Notes under the pieces: model-generated
What the model saw: the letters and a program-made list of their open reading frames with translations, nothing else
Databases searched by the model: none
Told to the model about the DNA's origin: nothing
Program-made: the position numbers and the translations under genes
Shown: piece after piece, positions 19,143 to 28,924 of the stretch
How the letters are laid out: each line of letters begins with the position of its first letter
Position numbering within the stretch: position 1 is the stretch's first letter
Source: Bacteroidia bacterium
Lineage (GTDB): Bacteria; Bacteroidota; Bacteroidia; 2-12-FULL-35-15
NCBI GenBank assembly: GCA_030654175.1
Contig: JAURXZ010000035.1
Location: 372,001 to 436,000 of the forward strand
DNA length: 64,000 nucleotides
Direction: 5' to 3'

Positions 19143-19278
19143 ACAAAAAACGTCTGTTTATATTGGAAATGTGATGTTTTCAATAATAATATAGTGCTTT
19201 TGCAAAAATATTAAATTTAATCAATATCCGGCAATTTTTATTAGTAAGGGCCTAATACCAAACAATCCAACTTAAATC

Positions 19279-19310
19279 AAAAAAAGAGGACGTAAATGTC
19301 CTCTTTTTTT
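19279..19310 (-). terminator. Terminator downstream of the PorP-OmpA gene
   Basis: AAAAAGAGGAC-GTAAAT-GTCCTCTTTTTTT. Confidence 0.85.
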
Positions 19311-19352
19311 GAAAATTCTTTGTTAATCCTCTTTTTTACTAAAAGGATCTTT

Positions 19353-21869
19353 TTACTTTTTACCACCTATTTTTATAGGGTTTTTTTGGAAAGTACCTTT
19401 TCTCTTGTATTGTCTTTTTTTCTTAGTTGACTTTGGCTTTAGCTTTAAATCAACCTCACTAGAAGGGCTTACATTTGATCCTAAAGAATACCCGGGAGCA
19501 ACCTTAACTATTTCAAATTCTATCCTTCTGTTTTTCTTCCTGCCCTCAATGGTGCTATTGCTTTCGATGGGATCACTAGATCCATAACCTTTGTATGTCA
19601 TACGGTTTTTATCTATCCCCTTACTGGCGATATAATCAAGCACCGCTTTCGCTCTTTGTACCGACAATTCCTGGTTGGTTCTGGATGATCCAAGATTATC
19701 GGTATGTCCGGATACTTCTATTTCAAGAGAAGGAATATCTTTCATAAGTTTTACGAAAACATCCAAAGCAACAAAAGATTCTTTTTGCAACGAGGTTTCG
19801 CTAACATCAAAAGAAATATTATTGGCAATTATTCTTTTTCCAACTTCCAATGCCTGTGAAGTAGTATCATTTGATTTTGGTCTTGGAGTTTCCAGAATCT
19901 TTGTAAGCGACTCTTTTGCATTTCCAGATGAAATAGAATATTCAGGGGCTACTTTCAGCACTTGAAATTCGGTTCTTCTGTTTAGCTTACGTCCTTCTTT
20001 TGTATCATTGCTGGCAATGGGCTGACGTGATCCATATCCTTTATAGGTTATGCGTTTTTTATCACCTCCATTGCTGATAAGATAGTCATGTACAGCTTTT
20101 GCTCTCACTCTGGATAGTCTTTCATTATTTTCTACAGGTCCGGTATTGTCGGTATGTCCGGATATTTCAATTTCAAGAGATGGAATATCCTTCAATAATT
20201 TCAAAGCATTATCCAACTCTGAAAAGGATTCTTTTCCTAATTTAGACTGGTTGAGTTCGAATGCAATATTATTCATTACCAATTTTTTTCCTACCTCTAC
20301 CTTCTCAAGTGTAATATTGTCTACTTTTTTATCTCCTGAATCCGGAGTTAAGTTGAACGATTTATATAAATAACCGGATTTCGTAATAAGGATCTCAACC
20401 GGTTTACCGGCAGGAACTGATATACGGACAGAACCATCGCTCTCCACCGTAGGAGTTGCAATCACTTTATTACTCGCAACATCAGTAACTTTTACCTGTG
20501 CATCACTTATGGGATTATTTTTTTCATCAACCAATCTGATAGTGATAGATGCTGTGCCTGCATCACCTGTTTTTGCTGTTTTTGACTTTTCAAGTTCCGC
20601 TTTCAATCTATCAATTTCGGCTTGATTTGCGTCTTCTCTTGCTTTCAATTTAGCAGCCAATGCCAGATTAAATTCATCCGTTTCTTTACCTGTTGTTGGT
20701 GGAATGATTACAGCTGTTTTTGTTTTTTCGAGTTCTTCCTTTAATTTCCTGTTTTCTTCCAGACTTGCATCATAATTCACCTTCATTTGGTTATGAGCTA
20801 ATTGCATGGAATCATTGTATTCATTTCCATTCCCACTAAGTGCAGCAATATTTATCCGATCTTCAACCTTAACAAAGCGCTCCTCCTCCTTTTTGTTTTG
20901 GAAAACATAACCAAGCAAAAATTCGGATGTTGAACCGGTATAAGAACTGATCTTACTAATACCGATATCGAAAGCATAGCCTACACTAAAACTACGATAA
21001 CGAACGCCAGCACTAATTGCCATTGCATAATTACTATGGTAAGTTACACCTACCCACCCGATTTTTTTCCAATCAATCACACCATTAATATCATATTGAA
21101 GTGGCGCGCCTTTTACACTACGAACCATGATCAATGGATAAGCTATTATCGCCTTCTCTTTTGAAACATCAAATACATATTTTGCTGTACCCTGATAATG
21201 CCTGTTTAAGTTATAATAACCATTATTACCGCTAACAATTGGATATTTTAACCTATTCCCCAGAATTTGTGGAACTGCAAAACCTATTGTTAATCTTTTT
21301 AAAACGTATACTATACCTAAGTCAGCGCTAAAAACAGTTTTGTTTTGTGCCTGTTGAGATAAAAATGGATCGTCAGTATCCCTGATCTGAGCTTTAGAAA
21401 AATCTATTTTATTATCAAAAACACCACACGCAACTCCAAAGTATAAATTATTAGAGTCAGCTATCTTAAATTTATATGAATAGTTTGCAAAAGCACCAAC
21501 ACGGCTAATAATATCGGTAACATCAGAATATACTTTTAATCCTACACTTGAATTTTTTGCCCGAACAGGACCGTCAATTGTAAAATAACTGGTTTGTGGA
21601 GCTCCTGCCAACCCTGTCCATTGAGAACGGTGAGTCAGAAAAACACTGATGTTTTCATTAATTCCGGTATAAGCAGGATTAAGAACAAACGGATTTGAAT
21701 AATACTGACTGCTAAAAGGCAATTGTTGAGCAAATCCTTTCCCGAAAGGGACAAGGATCAACAAACAAGCCAAAGCCAAAAGCCCAATAACTCTCCCCTT
21801 AACACCCTCTCTATAAGAGATCTGGGATAAGATAAGTTGCTTAATGTTAACTTTATCTATTATTTTCAT
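19353..21869 (-). CDS. PorP/SprF-like type IX membrane protein fused to a Cna-B/PEGA-like domain and two tandem OmpA domains
   Basis: N-term QLPFSSQYYSNPFVLNPAYTGINENISVFLTHRSQWTGLAGAPQTSYFTIDGPV (PorP/SprF); ITIRLVDEKNNPISDAQVKVTD; two copies of LEI[ES]VSGHTDN...RAKAV.DYL...RxTYKGYGS..PI.SN...GRK.NRR.EF. Confidence 0.92.
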   Translation of the reverse strand: MKIIDKVNIKQLILSQISYREGVKGRVIGLLALACLLILVPFGKGFAQQLPFSSQYYSNPFVLNPAYTGINENISVFLTHRSQWTGLAGAPQTSYFTIDGPVRAKNSSVGLKVYSDVTDIISRVGAFANYSYKFKIADSNNLYFGVACGVFDNKIDFSKAQIRDTDDPFLSQQAQNKTVFSADLGIVYVLKRLTIGFAVPQILGNRLKYPIVSGNNGYYNLNRHYQGTAKYVFDVSKEKAIIAYPLIMVRSVKGAPLQYDINGVIDWKKIGWVGVTYHSNYAMAISAGVRYRSFSVGYAFDIGISKISSYTGSTSEFLLGYVFQNKKEEERFVKVEDRINIAALSGNGNEYNDSMQLAHNQMKVNYDASLEENRKLKEELEKTKTAVIIPPTTGKETDEFNLALAAKLKAREDANQAEIDRLKAELEKSKTAKTGDAGTASITIRLVDEKNNPISDAQVKVTDVASNKVIATPTVESDGSVRISVPAGKPVEILITKSGYLYKSFNLTPDSGDKKVDNITLEKVEVGKKLVMNNIAFELNQSKLGKESFSELDNALKLLKDIPSLEIEISGHTDNTGPVENNERLSRVRAKAVHDYLISNGGDKKRITYKGYGSRQPIASNDTKEGRKLNRRTEFQVLKVAPEYSISSGNAKESLTKILETPRPKSNDTTSQALEVGKRIIANNISFDVSETSLQKESFVALDVFVKLMKDIPSLEIEVSGHTDNLGSSRTNQELSVQRAKAVLDYIASKGIDKNRMTYKGYGSSDPIESNSTIEGRKKNRRIEFEIVKVAPGYSLGSNVSPSSEVDLKLKPKSTKKKRQYKRKGTFQKNPIKIGGKK

Positions 21870-21950
21870 GTATCGCTATCTTTATTTGTTTCGTTAATCT
21901 TTTTTCTATTTCTCCCTTCCTTTTCAGGAAGATCTAAAAGGGGCTTCTTT

Positions 21951-24900
21951 TTATTTTTCGTTTAAAATAGTAAGTGGCCCTTTGTATATTTTATCTGAAT
22001 TTCTAAACTTCAGGAAGTAATAATAAGTTCCATCAGGAAGCGGGTTACCATTTTTATTTAAGCCTAACCAACTATTATCATAAGAGGATGAATAAAATAC
22101 CTGCTGCCCTTCTCTATTGACAACAATAGCCTCGGTACCGGGATAATTTTCAATGTTCTTCACAATCCATATATCATTGTATCCGTCACCATTGGCAGTC
22201 ATCAGGTTAGATACCGTTAAATTAAAATCAACAATGACTGTAATGGTTATTGAATCCTGATCCATACAACCATTAATATCAGCAACAGTTAATTCATATG
22301 TTGTGGTTACAACCGGAGTAGCTATTGGATTAAAAATGTTAGGATTGCTGAGACCGGCAGCAGGCAACCAGGAATAAATAGAACCTCCCTGCCCATTCAA
22401 TGTATAAGAATCACCTAAGCTGATGGTGTTATCAGTACCCGCATTTGCAACCAGACTTGGGAAAATAACTACTGCAACTGTTGAAGAATCTTTACATAAA
22501 GTTGCGGGATCTGTAACAGTAAGCTCATAATTGCCTGACGCCTGACAATTACTTACCACAATAGCCTGAGTGGTTGCTGTTGTACTCCATGAATAATTCA
22601 ATCCGGCCAAACCTGACATAGAAACACTACCTCCACAGCAGAATGATAATGCTCCACTAGTAATGATCTGAGGATCCGGCAGCGCATCTACAAAAATGCT
22701 AACCGTTGCAGTATCCAAACATCCTAAGTTTGAAGTTGTGATCAGACTTACGGTGCCTGCTCCTGCCTGAGCAAAAATATGAGTAGGATTTACCAATGTA
22801 GAAGAACTGCTATTTCCAAAATCCCATTGATTTAATTGTATTGCTCCAGATTCGATGGTTGACATATTAACAAATGAAGTTGCCGCTCCAAAACAAACTG
22901 TGTCAGCAACAAATATGGCCATTGGCTTAGGATAGATATTGATCTCTGCAGCATCTGAAGTATCATTTGAACAAACGCCACTATTTACAATGGCTCTGTA
23001 AAATACGGTATCCGTTAAATTAGAATAAGCCAGAGTATCCGTCACGTTTGCTGAGTCTATCCAGGTTGCACCTTGATCAACAGAATATTGCCAATTAACA
23101 ACGGCTCCGGTGTATCCCGACAGTGTGAGTATAGCACCATTAGCATACGCACATCCTGAAACTCCACCAGTTATAGAACCTGCAACCGATACAGGATCAA
23201 CAGTGATAGTATCGTTTGATGAAATTGCGAAGTTGCAAATGCTATTCTGTAACACTGCGTGGTAAATTGTTGTGGTTGTTAAATTAGTATAGATAAGACT
23301 TGCTGTTGTATCATTGATATAAACCCAGGTGGTTCCATTATCTATTGAATACTCCCATCTTACAATATTTCCAGTATGACCTGATAAGAATAATGTATCG
23401 GAATTAATACCGCTACAAACGGTATCGTTTGCTGAAACAATTCCTCCAATAGGTAATGGAGAAGTATCAACTGTTATTCTGGCTTCTATAGATATTGCAT
23501 CAGCACAAAACTCTGTAGTGATTGCTCTGTACCATGTGGTAGTTGTAATATTGGAATAAATCAATTCCGCTGTTGTGTTTGCAATATCTATCCAAGCCGT
23601 TCCTCCGGTTATTGAATACTGCCATTTTAATACCGTGCTGGAAGCACCTGTTAATGTTAAGGTATCACCATTTGCTCCATTACAAACAAATGCATCAGTT
23701 CCTACACTTCCTCCAACTGCCACGGCATCAACAGATGCAACCACAGCGCTTGTGTCAGAACAACCAGTTGGCGCATATACACCAACAATATAGTAGGTAC
23801 CACTAACAAGCACGTTTGTGGAATCAAGCATTAAATTAGTAGCCGCAGCATCTGTATAATAACTTAACGTTAAGCCGGGAGTTGAACCTGCTGTTACTGC
23901 AGGCAAAGTCAGATTTACGGTATCCGGTGAACATACCGGAGATGGGGTATTGATAACCACCACCGGCTTTGGATTTACTATTACATTTATTGCAGTTGTA
24001 TCGGAACAAGTTGTGGCCAGATCAATACCAACAATATAATAGGTCCCACCTACAGTAACAGAATCGGGAGTTGGGTGAATTGATGCTGCACCGGCATCAA
24101 AAAATTGGCCATAAACCAAGCCTGGTGTTGAGCCAGCTGTAACTGCAGGCAAAGTAAGGTCAACCCCTGTAGGGAAGCATTCTGCTGCTGGATCTGTAGT
24201 AATTACAACCGGTTTTGAATTTATGGTAACTGTTACCGATGCAGTATCAGAACAGCTTGCTATGGTTGTACCAACAATGATATAAGTGCCTGCACCCACT
24301 GCCGTTTCATCAGGAATTGGAGTAATTCCGTCTGCCATAAAGTAAGTAAATGTTAAGCCTGGTGTTGTACCCGGCACGCTTGCTGCTACTGCAGGTAATG
24401 TAAGATCAGCTAAAGCAGGGAAACATACTCCGGGGTTACTTGTATTTACTACTGGTTTTGGGTTTACGGTAACGAGTACCGCTGCGGTATCAGAACATCC
24501 GGTTCCCGGAACAATACCAACGATATAATATACACCACTATCAGCGGTTGTTGGCGTGGCATATAATAAAGTTGCAGCTGCATCTGTATAGTAGGTTAAA
24601 TTTAAACCTAGTGTTGAACCCAATGTCACTGCGGGTATTGTTATATCTACTGTTGAAGGGGCGCATACTGCAGGCTGGTCTGTTATCTGTACATCCGGTT
24701 TTGGATTTACGGTTACACTTACCGCTGTGGTATCCGAGCATCCTGTACTCAGGACTACACCAAGAATATAATAAGTACCTGCGGTTGCATTTGCAGGAGT
24801 GGCGTATGTTGGTAATATTGCTCCTGGATTATCAAAGTAAAAGAATGTTAAGCCTGCTGTGGTACCAGGCACTGTTGCAGCCACTGCAGGTAATGTAAGG

Positions 24901-27626
24901 TCAACTGTTGCAGGAAAGCATACATCTGCGGGGGCAACGGTATTTACAGTTGGTTTTGGATTTACGGTTACAGTTACTGCTGTGGTATCGGAACATCCGC
25001 CACCTACAACCCCAACTATATAATAAATACCAGACACTCCCACTGCTGATGAATCCGTCATGTGAATGGTTGCGGCCGCATCTGTGAAATAAGTATACGT
25101 TAATAATGGTGTTGAACCGGCAGTAACTGCAGGTAAGGTAAGATCCAGTGTTGACGGAGTACAAATTGGTGGAGGGTCATTGGTCACCACTGTTGGTTTG
25201 TTATTTATGGTAACAACCACCGCTGTTGTGTCGGAGCATCCTGATCCCGGGACTTTACCAACAATATAATAGGTGCCGCTTGTTGTAATAGCAGTTGAAT
25301 CCGTGGTGTGTAAAGTTGCAGCTGGATCAGTAAAGTAAGTATAGGTCAGGCCGGATGTTGTACCCGGAACTGTTGCTGCAACTGCAGGTAATGTTAAATC
25401 AATTGTTAAAGGAAAACAAACCGCAGCCGGGTTAGCTGTATTTACAGTTGGTTTAGGATTCACAGTTACTAATATTGCTGTTGTATCCGCGCAAAACGTT
25501 ACCGGAAACGTACCTACAATATAATAAGTACCACTATCTACTGCTGTAGGATCCGGAATAGCCATTGTAGCAGCTGCATCTAAAAAGTAAGTTAAGGTTA
25601 AATTAGGTGAAGAACCTGCAGTGTCTGCAGGTAATGTAATATCTACTTTTCCAGGTGCACATATTGCTGGTGGATTAGTAGTAACTAAATTTGGTCTCGG
25701 ATTTACAGTTACTATAACCGCGGCTGTGTCAGTACATAATGTTATGGGTACTTCACCAACTATATAATATGTACCTGCTGTTGCAGTTGTAGGAGTTGGA
25801 TAAAGTACTAAATTTAATCCTACAAGTGTATAGTATTTGAAAGTAGTACCAACAATGTCACTTGACCGAACACCAGCTGCGGTAAGATCCACTGTTGAAG
25901 GTGCACAAACGGACTGGTTAACTGTACTTACAACAGGTTTTGGATTTATTGTAACTACCACCGCTGTCGTATCAGAACATCCCGTTAATGGCACTGTACC
26001 AACAATATAATAAGTTCCACTCACAGCAACTTTTGATGAATCTGCAATATGAGTTGTAGCTGTTGGATTTGTAAAGTAGGTATAATTTAAGCCTGCGGTT
26101 GTGCCCGGCACTGTAGCTGCTACTCCTGGTAGAGTAAGATCCACTTTTGAAGGAAAACAAACCTGAGCAGGGTTACTGGTATTTACAACAGGTTTTGGAT
26201 TTACGGTCATTTGCACGGGAGTGGTATCCTTACAGCCAAGACCTGTTTCACCTACTATATAATAAGTACCGCTACCAACGGCAGTTGGAATACCAACAGG
26301 AGTTGTTGCAGTTGCATCAGTAAAATAAGTGAAGGTTAAACCAGGAGGAGCTGGTGTAGAACCGTTTGTCACACCAGGCAATGTAAGATCTAATGTTCCC
26401 GGGGAACATGTTGTGTCCTTTACAGTTAGCACCACTGGCTTTGGGTAAACGGTTAATTCTCCAGGTGTGGTAGATTGTACATCAGGTCCACAATTGTTCC
26501 CGTCACTGATGATACAGTGGTATTGGTAACCATTAAATGAAAAAGGTACAGTTGTGATAATTAAAGAATTGCCACTAATTGAATAAGGAGGAGTAGTATT
26601 AGAAAAAGGCAAGAAACTAAACCCTCCGTTCGTACTTCTTAACCAGGTGTAAGTTAAACCAGAACCAAGTGTTGTAACAGAAAAGCTGGCATTGAGGCCT
26701 TGACAAACTGCAGTATCAGTAGGATCGCTCACAACAGCGGGTGGGGGATTAACTGTTAAAGATGCAGCATTAGAAGCGCATATATCGTCTGCACCTGTTA
26801 TCTTACATTTGTATTGGTTTCCGGTCATGTAACCGGGAGCACTTGACACATTTAATAAAGCGGAATTAACACCACTGTATGCTGCTGTATCCAACAAATC
26901 AAGAAAAGGACCGCCCCCTTGAGATACCTGCCACTGGTAAGAACTTGGAGCCAATACAGTACTAACACTATAACTGGTAAAACCTCCCTCACAAATTGAT
27001 TTAGGCGTAGGATTTACTAAAATAACAGGATCTCTTGCTATTGATGTAAAAGTTGCATGAGGAGTATTTGTTACATCGCCATTTATCACAGCAGTACTTG
27101 CGGCATCCCTTTTAAGAGTGCTGGGTCCGCTTGGACTGTTGGTTCCACGCACCTGAATACCACTGATCGTAATTACATCCAATACAGTTGTAGCAGCAAC
27201 TCTAAGATTAATGGTGATTTTATTTGCGGTTACAGAAGAAATAGAAAGGATAGTAATATCAGTACTAATACCTGAGATACTAATACCTACAGGGGGAGTC
27301 AAAAACTGAAAATTAGTGGGTGCTGTTAAAATCAACGTTTTATTTACAACTCCAGTTGTTGCAAAATCATTATTTGAAGTTTCGGTAATAACAATATCCC
27401 CTAATACTGAATAAGGCGTTGGGAATTGACAGGTTGCCGTGACAGATAATGATGGTGCAGTAATTGCAACTTGGGCAAGGACATTCGTGAAAATAGAGGA
27501 TGCAAACAACAATACTGTCATTAACATAACCTTTATAGTAACTTTAAACATTTTTGGCTCCCGATAGCACTTGGGATGGGAAATGTAATTGTTTTTCATA
27601 GTATGGAAATTATAATAATTTTTCAT
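21951..27626 (-). CDS. Giant repetitive cell-surface protein with gliding-motility-associated C-terminal (T9SS type B) domain
   Basis: Signal peptide, ~11 repeats of about 80 aa (GTYYIVG..P.TGCSDTTAVVVTVNPKP), 3 WQYS..GG.TW repeats, PKD-like domain, C-term NGDGYNDIWIVKNIENYPGTEAIVVNREGQQVF...LPDGTYYYFLKF (CHU_C). True start may be Met at about 27551. Confidence 0.9.
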   Translation of the reverse strand: MKNYYNFHTMKNNYISHPKCYREPKMFKVTIKVMLMTVLLFASSIFTNVLAQVAITAPSLSVTATCQFPTPYSVLGDIVITETSNNDFATTGVVNKTLILTAPTNFQFLTPPVGISISGISTDITILSISSVTANKITINLRVAATTVLDVITISGIQVRGTNSPSGPSTLKRDAASTAVINGDVTNTPHATFTSIARDPVILVNPTPKSICEGGFTSYSVSTVLAPSSYQWQVSQGGGPFLDLLDTAAYSGVNSALLNVSSAPGYMTGNQYKCKITGADDICASNAASLTVNPPPAVVSDPTDTAVCQGLNASFSVTTLGSGLTYTWLRSTNGGFSFLPFSNTTPPYSISGNSLIITTVPFSFNGYQYHCIISDGNNCGPDVQSTTPGELTVYPKPVVLTVKDTTCSPGTLDLTLPGVTNGSTPAPPGLTFTYFTDATATTPVGIPTAVGSGTYYIVGETGLGCKDTTPVQMTVNPKPVVNTSNPAQVCFPSKVDLTLPGVAATVPGTTAGLNYTYFTNPTATTHIADSSKVAVSGTYYIVGTVPLTGCSDTTAVVVTINPKPVVSTVNQSVCAPSTVDLTAAGVRSSDIVGTTFKYYTLVGLNLVLYPTPTTATAGTYYIVGEVPITLCTDTAAVIVTVNPRPNLVTTNPPAICAPGKVDITLPADTAGSSPNLTLTYFLDAAATMAIPDPTAVDSGTYYIVGTFPVTFCADTTAILVTVNPKPTVNTANPAAVCFPLTIDLTLPAVAATVPGTTSGLTYTYFTDPAATLHTTDSTAITTSGTYYIVGKVPGSGCSDTTAVVVTINNKPTVVTNDPPPICTPSTLDLTLPAVTAGSTPLLTYTYFTDAAATIHMTDSSAVGVSGIYYIVGVVGGGCSDTTAVTVTVNPKPTVNTVAPADVCFPATVDLTLPAVAATVPGTTAGLTFFYFDNPGAILPTYATPANATAGTYYILGVVLSTGCSDTTAVSVTVNPKPDVQITDQPAVCAPSTVDITIPAVTLGSTLGLNLTYYTDAAATLLYATPTTADSGVYYIVGIVPGTGCSDTAAVLVTVNPKPVVNTSNPGVCFPALADLTLPAVAASVPGTTPGLTFTYFMADGITPIPDETAVGAGTYIIVGTTIASCSDTASVTVTINSKPVVITTDPAAECFPTGVDLTLPAVTAGSTPGLVYGQFFDAGAASIHPTPDSVTVGGTYYIVGIDLATTCSDTTAINVIVNPKPVVVINTPSPVCSPDTVNLTLPAVTAGSTPGLTLSYYTDAAATNLMLDSTNVLVSGTYYIVGVYAPTGCSDTSAVVASVDAVAVGGSVGTDAFVCNGANGDTLTLTGASSTVLKWQYSITGGTAWIDIANTTAELIYSNITTTTWYRAITTEFCADAISIEARITVDTSPLPIGGIVSANDTVCSGINSDTLFLSGHTGNIVRWEYSIDNGTTWVYINDTTASLIYTNLTTTTIYHAVLQNSICNFAISSNDTITVDPVSVAGSITGGVSGCAYANGAILTLSGYTGAVVNWQYSVDQGATWIDSANVTDTLAYSNLTDTVFYRAIVNSGVCSNDTSDAAEINIYPKPMAIFVADTVCFGAATSFVNMSTIESGAIQLNQWDFGNSSSSTLVNPTHIFAQAGAGTVSLITTSNLGCLDTATVSIFVDALPDPQIITSGALSFCCGGSVSMSGLAGLNYSWSTTATTQAIVVSNCQASGNYELTVTDPATLCKDSSTVAVVIFPSLVANAGTDNTISLGDSYTLNGQGGSIYSWLPAAGLSNPNIFNPIATPVVTTTYELTVADINGCMDQDSITITVIVDFNLTVSNLMTANGDGYNDIWIVKNIENYPGTEAIVVNREGQQVFYSSSYDNSWLGLNKNGNPLPDGTYYYFLKFRNSDKIYKGPLTILNEK
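23710..26415 (-). repeat. About 11 tandem ~240-bp coding repeats inside the giant surface protein
   Basis: Repeated [C-x-P..VDLTLPAV...LTYTYFTDAAAT....GTYYIVG.V..TGCSDTTAV.VTVNPKP] by eye in the translation. Confidence 0.85.
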
Positions 27627-28212
27627 TTAAAGCGTAAACCGCATCTCAACTAAACCTTTGCCTTTATCCTTGCTGTTATTAATAAAAAAAATCTGCGCAA
27701 TTACTGATTCTGAAACAAGAGAATATTAACCAAACTTCTAACTTTTTTATTACTGAAAACTCAGAACAAAAAAGGAACGGAAGATCAAGGTTAAAAAAAA
27801 AATTATGTTATAAATTGCCTGTTAATATCAGAAATTGTGTTTTTTTTCGTGAAAATTTTCGTAAAAAAATAAATTTACCTCTTTTTAACTATACAAACAC
27901 ATAACAATCCGCTCTTTATTAGTATTAATCGATAGTATGTCAATATCTTCAGATTAATGGTTGTGTATATTTTGAAATTTATTAATTCTATTAAAATCGG
28001 AATTATAAATTTAAAAAAACAAAATTAAATAAAGAACAAGGTTTTGATTTGCATACCAATAAATAAAATGAACAACCAAATGTTAATATCTGAACAATTT
28101 TCAGGAATTACACATTTAAAGTTTTATTAATTCATAGACTATAGCTGACAATAAATTGTCTCAATCTCAATCGGGGAGTTTTTTTTTAGAAGCTTTTTAA
28201 AAATGTCTGGCT

Positions 28213-28758
28213 CTAAGAATTATTTTTAAAAAAAGAAAAATTCACATTACCATATTTTCTGTGTTCCCCAAAATGCTCATGTTTTGTGAAATCCGTTTTA
28301 GCACCATGTTCAATGATCAAAAAGCCATCTGGTTGTAAAAGATTTTTACTGAATACTAATTCGGGGATCAACTCAAACTTTTCTAATTCCATTTCGTAAG
28401 GAGGGTCAACAAAAATAAGTTGAAAGGTATTGGCAGTTTTTTTGAGAAAACTAAATGCATCCGATTTGATCACTTTTACCTGGGGCATTTTAAAATCGGA
28501 AATTGTTTTTTTAACAAAATCGCAACATTGAAAATTATCATCAACACTTGTAATATCGGTAGCTCCGCGAGAAGCAAATTCGAATGTTATATTGCCTGTA
28601 CCGCAAAAGATATCCAACACCTTCAATCCTTCAAAATCAATATCGTTATTGAGGATATTAAAAAGACCTTCTTTAGCAAAATCCGTTGTTGGCCTTGCAG
28701 TTATATTTTTTGGAGGGTTGATCCTTCTGCCTTTATGTGTTCCGCTGATAATTCTCAT
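28213..28758 (-). CDS. rsmD: 16S rRNA (guanine(966)-N(2))-methyltransferase RsmD
   Basis: MRIISGTHKGRRI.PP...ARPTTDFAKEGLFNIL...VLDIFCGTGNITFEFASRGA...LIFVDPPYE. Confidence 0.95.
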   Translation of the reverse strand: MRIISGTHKGRRINPPKNITARPTTDFAKEGLFNILNNDIDFEGLKVLDIFCGTGNITFEFASRGATDITSVDDNFQCCDFVKKTISDFKMPQVKVIKSDAFSFLKKTANTFQLIFVDPPYEMELEKFELIPELVFSKNLLQPDGFLIIEHGAKTDFTKHEHFGEHRKYGNVNFSFFKNNS

Positions 28759-28759
28759 G

Positions 28760-28924
28760 TTAGTTTAAAGTTTGAAGGTTCAAAGTTTGAAAGCTTAAAG
28801 TTCAAAGTTTGAAAGTTGAAAGTTTGAAAAAACTCCATGCTTCATATTACGTGTAATGTGACTAAATGAAACATAAAACATAATATGTCAACTATAAACT
28901 TGCAACTTTAAAACTTTAAACTTA
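28760..28924. repeat. Spacer-filling inverted-repeat element of ~7-bp AGTTTAA/GTTTGAA units (class A)
   Basis: Left TAGTTTAAAGTTTGAAGGTTCAAAGTTTGAAAGC...; right ...ACTTGCAACTTTAAAACTTTAAACTTA; touches the DUF3822 stop and lies 2 nt from the rsmD start. Confidence 0.85.

Noticed and set aside
23573-24898. Several plus-strand ORFs (23573, 23575, 24548) antisense to the giant surface protein
   Set aside because: They are Leu/Pro/His-rich, overlap each other in different frames, and recur with the sense repeats; best explained as antisense open frames of a repetitive gene
23710-26415. Regularly spaced repeats considered as a CRISPR array
   Set aside because: Units are ~240 bp, coding, and diverged; no short identical repeats with unique spacers
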